The position numbers and the translations under genes were made by a program. Below, piece by piece: positions 31,148 to 34,101 of a stretch of DNA of 34,101 nucleotides. Within the stretch, counting starts at the first letter, position 1, and each line of letters starts with the position of its first letter. The DNA comes from Burkholderiales bacterium (GTDB lineage Bacteria; Pseudomonadota; Gammaproteobacteria; Burkholderiales; Burkholderiaceae): NCBI GenBank assembly GCA_947371645.1, contig CANBQJ010000014.1:1-34101 (forward strand), given 5' to 3'. The notes under the pieces were generated by a model, which ran no database searches, was not told where the DNA came from, and worked only from the letters and a program-made list of their open reading frames with translations.

Positions 31148-34101
31148 ATGAACATCTCACGCTTCTTTGTGGACAGGCCCATCTTCGCGGGTGTGCTGTC
31201 CATCCTCGTCTTCATCGCCGGCGTCATCGCCATCTTCCGCCTGCCCGTCTCCGAATACCCCGAGGTGGTGCCGCCTTCCGTGGTGGTGCGCGCGCAGTTC
31301 CCGGGCGCCAACCCCAAGGTGATTGCCGAAACGGTGGCCGCCCCGCTGGAAGAGCAGATCAACGGCGTCGAGAAGATGCTGTACATGTCGTCTCAGGCCA
31401 CCACCGACGGCGTGCTGACGCTGACGGTGACCTTCCAGATCGGCACCAACGTCGAACAGGCCGAGACCCAGGTGCAAAACCGCGTGCAACGCGCCCTGCC
31501 CCGCCTGCCGGATGAGGTGCGCCAGATCGGCGTGACCACGGTCAAGAGCTCGCCCAACCTGACGCTGGTGGTGCACCTGCTGTCACCCAAAGGCAGCTAC
31601 GACGACATCTACCTGCGCAACTACTCCACGCTCAACGTGAAGGACCGCCTGGCCCGCCTGCCCGGCATGGGCGATGTGCAGGTGTTCGGTGCGGGCGACT
31701 ACGCCATGCGCATCTGGCTGGACCCGCAGAAGGTGGCGCAACGCAACCTGACCGCCGGTGACGTGGTCGCGGCGATCCGCGAGCAAAACGTGCAGGTGGC
31801 CGCCGGTGTGGTGGGCGCCCCGCCTGACACCAAGGCGCCTTTCCAGTTGTCGGTGAACGCGCCGGGCCGCCTGGCCAATGAGGCCGAGTTCGGCAACATC
31901 ATCATCAAGACCACGGCAGACGGCGGCGTGACGCACCTGCGTGATGTGGCCCGCATCGAGCTGGGCGCCTCGCAATACGCGCTGCGCTCGCTGCTGGACA
32001 ACAAGCCCGCCGTGGGCATCGGCATCTTCGAGGCGCCGAACGCCAACGCGCTGCAGCTGTCTGCCGACGTGCGCAAGCTGATGGCCGAGCTGAAGAAGGA
32101 CTTCCCCGCCGACGTCGACTACGACATCGTCTACGACCCCACCCAGTTCGTGAGCGCGTCCATCGAGGCCGTGATCAAGACCCTGGTCGAGGCCGTGGCC
32201 CTGGTGGTGCTGGTGGTCATCGTCTTCCTGCAGACCTGGCGCGCCTCCATCATCCCGCTGCTGGCGGTGCCGGTGTCCATCGTGGGCACGTTCGCGGTGC
32301 TGCTGGGCTTTGGCTTCTCGATCAACACGCTGTCGCTGTTCGGCCTGGTGCTGGCGATTGGCATCGTGGTGGACGACGCCATCGTGGTCGTTGAGAACGT
32401 CGAGCGCAACATCGCGCTGGGCCTGAGCCCGCGCGACGCCACCATCCAGGCCATGAAGGAGGTCTCCGGGCCCATCATCGCCATCGCGCTGGTGCTGTGT
32501 GCGGTGTTCGTGCCCATCGCCTACGTGTCTGGCCTGACGGGTCAGTTCTACAAGCAGTTCGCGCTGACCATCGCCATCTCCACCGTCATCTCGGCGTTCA
32601 ACTCGCTGACCTTGTCGCCTGCGCTGGCCGCAGCCCTGCTCAAGCCGCATGACGCGCCCAAGGACCGCCTGACCCGCGCGATGGACGCCATCCTGGGGGG
32701 CTTCTTCAAACGCTTCAACCGCGTGTTCGAACGCGGCTCGCACGGCTACCAGGGTGGCGTGGGCGGCACGCTCAAGCACAAGTCCATCACCATGGGCGTG
32801 TACGTGCTGCTGTGCGTGGGCGCGGTGTTCATGTTCAAGGCCGTGCCTGCGGGCTTCGTGCCCGCGCAGGACAAGCAGTACCTGGTGGGCTTTGCCCAGC
32901 TGCCAGATGCTGCCTCGCTCGAGCGCACCGACGCCGTCATCCGCCGCATGACCGACATCACCAAGACCGTGCCGGGCGTGGCCCACGCGGTGGCCTTCCC
33001 TGGCCTGTCGATCAACGGCTTCACCAATGCGCCCAACGCCGGCATCGTGTTCTACACGCTGGACGACTTTGCCAAGCGCAAGGGTCCTGGCCTGTCTGGC
33101 AACGAAATCGCGGCCGAGGTCAACAAGCGCCTGGGCGCCATCCAGGACGCCTTCATCATGGTCTTCCCGCCGCCGTCGGTGAACGGCCTGGGCACCATCG
33201 GCGGCTTCAAGCTGTTCGTGGAAGACCGCGGCAACGTGGGCTACGACGAGCTCTTCAAGGCCGTCCAGGCCCTTCAGATGAAGGCCTGGCAGACGCCGCA
33301 ATTGGCCGGCGTGTTCAGCAGCTACCAGATCAACGTGCCCCAGCTCTTTGCCGACGTGGACCGCACCAAGGCCAAGCAGATGGGCGTGCCGCTGCGCAGC
33401 ATCTTCGATACCCTGCAGATCAACCTGGGTTCGCTCTACGCCAACGACTTCAACCAGTTCGGGCGCACCTACCAGGTGGTGGTGCAGGCCGACGCGCCCT
33501 TCCGCTCGACGCCCGATGCCATCGGCCAGTTGAAGGTGCGCAGCAACAGCGGCGAGATGGTGCCCCTGGGCAGCCTGATGAAGGTGTCTGATTCTTACGG
33601 CCCTGACCGCGTGCAGCGCTACAACGCCTACGTGTCGGCCGACATCAACGGTGGCGCAGCCCCAGGCGTGTCTTCGGGCCAGGCCCAGGCCATCATGGAA
33701 CAGATCGCCAAGGACACCCTGCCCAAGGGCGTGAGCTTCGAGTGGACCGACCTGACCTACCAGGACATCCTGGCGGGCAACACCCTGGTCTACATCTTCC
33801 CGCTGTGCGTGCTGCTGGTCTTCCTGGTGCTGGCAGCGCAGTATGAAAGCTGGACCTTGCCCCTGGCCGTGATCCTGATCGTGCCCATGTCCATCCTGTG
33901 TGCGCTGGCTGGCGTCTACCTGACCAAGGGCGACAACAACGTGTTCACCCAGATCGCGCTGTTCGTGCTGGTGGGGCTGGCGTCGAAGAACGCCATCCTG
34001 ATCGTCGAGTTCGCCCGCGAGCTGGAGCACCACGGCCGTGGCACGGTGGAAGCCGCGCTGGAAGCCTGCAAGCTGCGCCTGCGCCCCATCCTGATGACGT
34101 C
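31148..34101 (+). CDS. RND multidrug efflux permease, partial (MexF/CeoB/BpeF-like)
   Basis: An inner-membrane proton-driven pump, cut by the right edge of the window after about 984 residues of an expected 1,050 or so. The N-terminus MNISRFFVDRPIFAGVLSILVF is typical of the MexF group. The proton-relay pair Asp409-Asp410 lies in IVVDDAIVVVENVERN, and Lys947 in GLASKNAILIVEF. Two large periplasmic loops follow helices 1 and 7. It begins 10 bp after the adaptor gene. The outer membrane channel gene (OpcM/OprC type) would be expected beyond the edge. The MexF/CeoB group exports chloramphenicol, trimethoprim and quinolones in Pseudomonas and Burkholderia; the substrates here are not known. Confidence 0.95.
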   Translation, partial: MNISRFFVDRPIFAGVLSILVFIAGVIAIFRLPVSEYPEVVPPSVVVRAQFPGANPKVIAETVAAPLEEQINGVEKMLYMSSQATTDGVLTLTVTFQIGTNVEQAETQVQNRVQRALPRLPDEVRQIGVTTVKSSPNLTLVVHLLSPKGSYDDIYLRNYSTLNVKDRLARLPGMGDVQVFGAGDYAMRIWLDPQKVAQRNLTAGDVVAAIREQNVQVAAGVVGAPPDTKAPFQLSVNAPGRLANEAEFGNIIIKTTADGGVTHLRDVARIELGASQYALRSLLDNKPAVGIGIFEAPNANALQLSADVRKLMAELKKDFPADVDYDIVYDPTQFVSASIEAVIKTLVEAVALVVLVVIVFLQTWRASIIPLLAVPVSIVGTFAVLLGFGFSINTLSLFGLVLAIGIVVDDAIVVVENVERNIALGLSPRDATIQAMKEVSGPIIAIALVLCAVFVPIAYVSGLTGQFYKQFALTIAISTVISAFNSLTLSPALAAALLKPHDAPKDRLTRAMDAILGGFFKRFNRVFERGSHGYQGGVGGTLKHKSITMGVYVLLCVGAVFMFKAVPAGFVPAQDKQYLVGFAQLPDAASLERTDAVIRRMTDITKTVPGVAHAVAFPGLSINGFTNAPNAGIVFYTLDDFAKRKGPGLSGNEIAAEVNKRLGAIQDAFIMVFPPPSVNGLGTIGGFKLFVEDRGNVGYDELFKAVQALQMKAWQTPQLAGVFSSYQINVPQLFADVDRTKAKQMGVPLRSIFDTLQINLGSLYANDFNQFGRTYQVVVQADAPFRSTPDAIGQLKVRSNSGEMVPLGSLMKVSDSYGPDRVQRYNAYVSADINGGAAPGVSSGQAQAIMEQIAKDTLPKGVSFEWTDLTYQDILAGNTLVYIFPLCVLLVFLVLAAQYESWTLPLAVILIVPMSILCALAGVYLTKGDNNVFTQIALFVLVGLASKNAILIVEFARELEHHGRGTVEAALEACKLRLRPILMT

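Noticed and set aside
31583..34033. An 816-residue open frame on the minus strand
   Set aside because: It is antisense to the RND pump, is extremely His/Gln/Arg/Val-rich, and lacks any domain. Long antisense frames are expected in this GC-rich, codon-biased DNA.

Overview
The window looks like a chromosomal segment of a betaproteobacterium, most likely order Burkholderiales (a Comamonadaceae or Leptothrix/Rubrivivax-type lineage). The support is high GC with strongly GC3-biased coding, LPS export genes (lptF, lptG), a class I PHA synthase followed by a thiolase, and protein sequences close to the Cupriavidus/Burkholderia families. Nothing in the window resembles an insertion sequence, prophage or CRISPR array. 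This is a dense core genome with one accessory-looking secretion/adhesion block and one efflux block.

Layout. (1) 1-3503, minus strand: phaC then phaA (polyhydroxyalkanoate synthesis), with a ribosome binding site at the left edge for a following gene. (2) 3782-6307: a small membrane protein, pgeF (minus), and divergently ubiC plus a Nudix hydrolase. (3) 6378-15639: a Lap-type adhesin export and retention system. It has a type I secretion ABC transporter with a C39-like domain (LapB type), an HlyD-family adaptor (LapC type), an unknown 177-aa protein, then in the opposite direction a lapG-lapD pair (periplasmic cysteine protease and degenerate GGDEF/EAL c-di-GMP receptor). Divergent from that pair is a TolC-family outer membrane protein (LapE type) carrying an extra C-terminal NTF2/SnoaL-like domain. 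The giant adhesin substrate is not in the window. (4) 15703-17491: terminators, a YvlD-type membrane protein, tRNA-Ser(GGA) with a recognisable promoter, and a Liv-type periplasmic binding protein. (5) 17555-20445, minus strand: pepA, holC and a hypothetical gene, divergent from (6) 20490-24144, plus strand: lptF, lptG, a CbiX-like chelatase and a CysB-type regulator, mostly joined by ATGA overlaps. (7) 24156-27808: a FimV-like protein, an enoyl-CoA hydratase and a hypothetical protein. (8) 27988-34101: a LysR regulator divergent from an alpha/beta-hydrolase-like gene, an RND adaptor and an RND pump cut by the right edge. This order matches the ceoR-llpE-ceoAB / bpeT-llpE-bpeEF efflux loci of Burkholderia.

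Points most worth attention: the TolC-NTF2 fusion and the orphan 177-aa protein inside the Lap block; an alpha/beta-hydrolase in the efflux operon whose nucleophile serine is replaced by glutamate; a perfect 8-6-8 palindrome overlapping the LysR start codon; a short intrinsic-terminator hairpin directly in front of the hydrolase gene; and a PHA synthase with a basic, Ala/Lys-rich N-terminal extension of about 140 residues. All functions are inferred from reading the protein sequences. No database search was possible.
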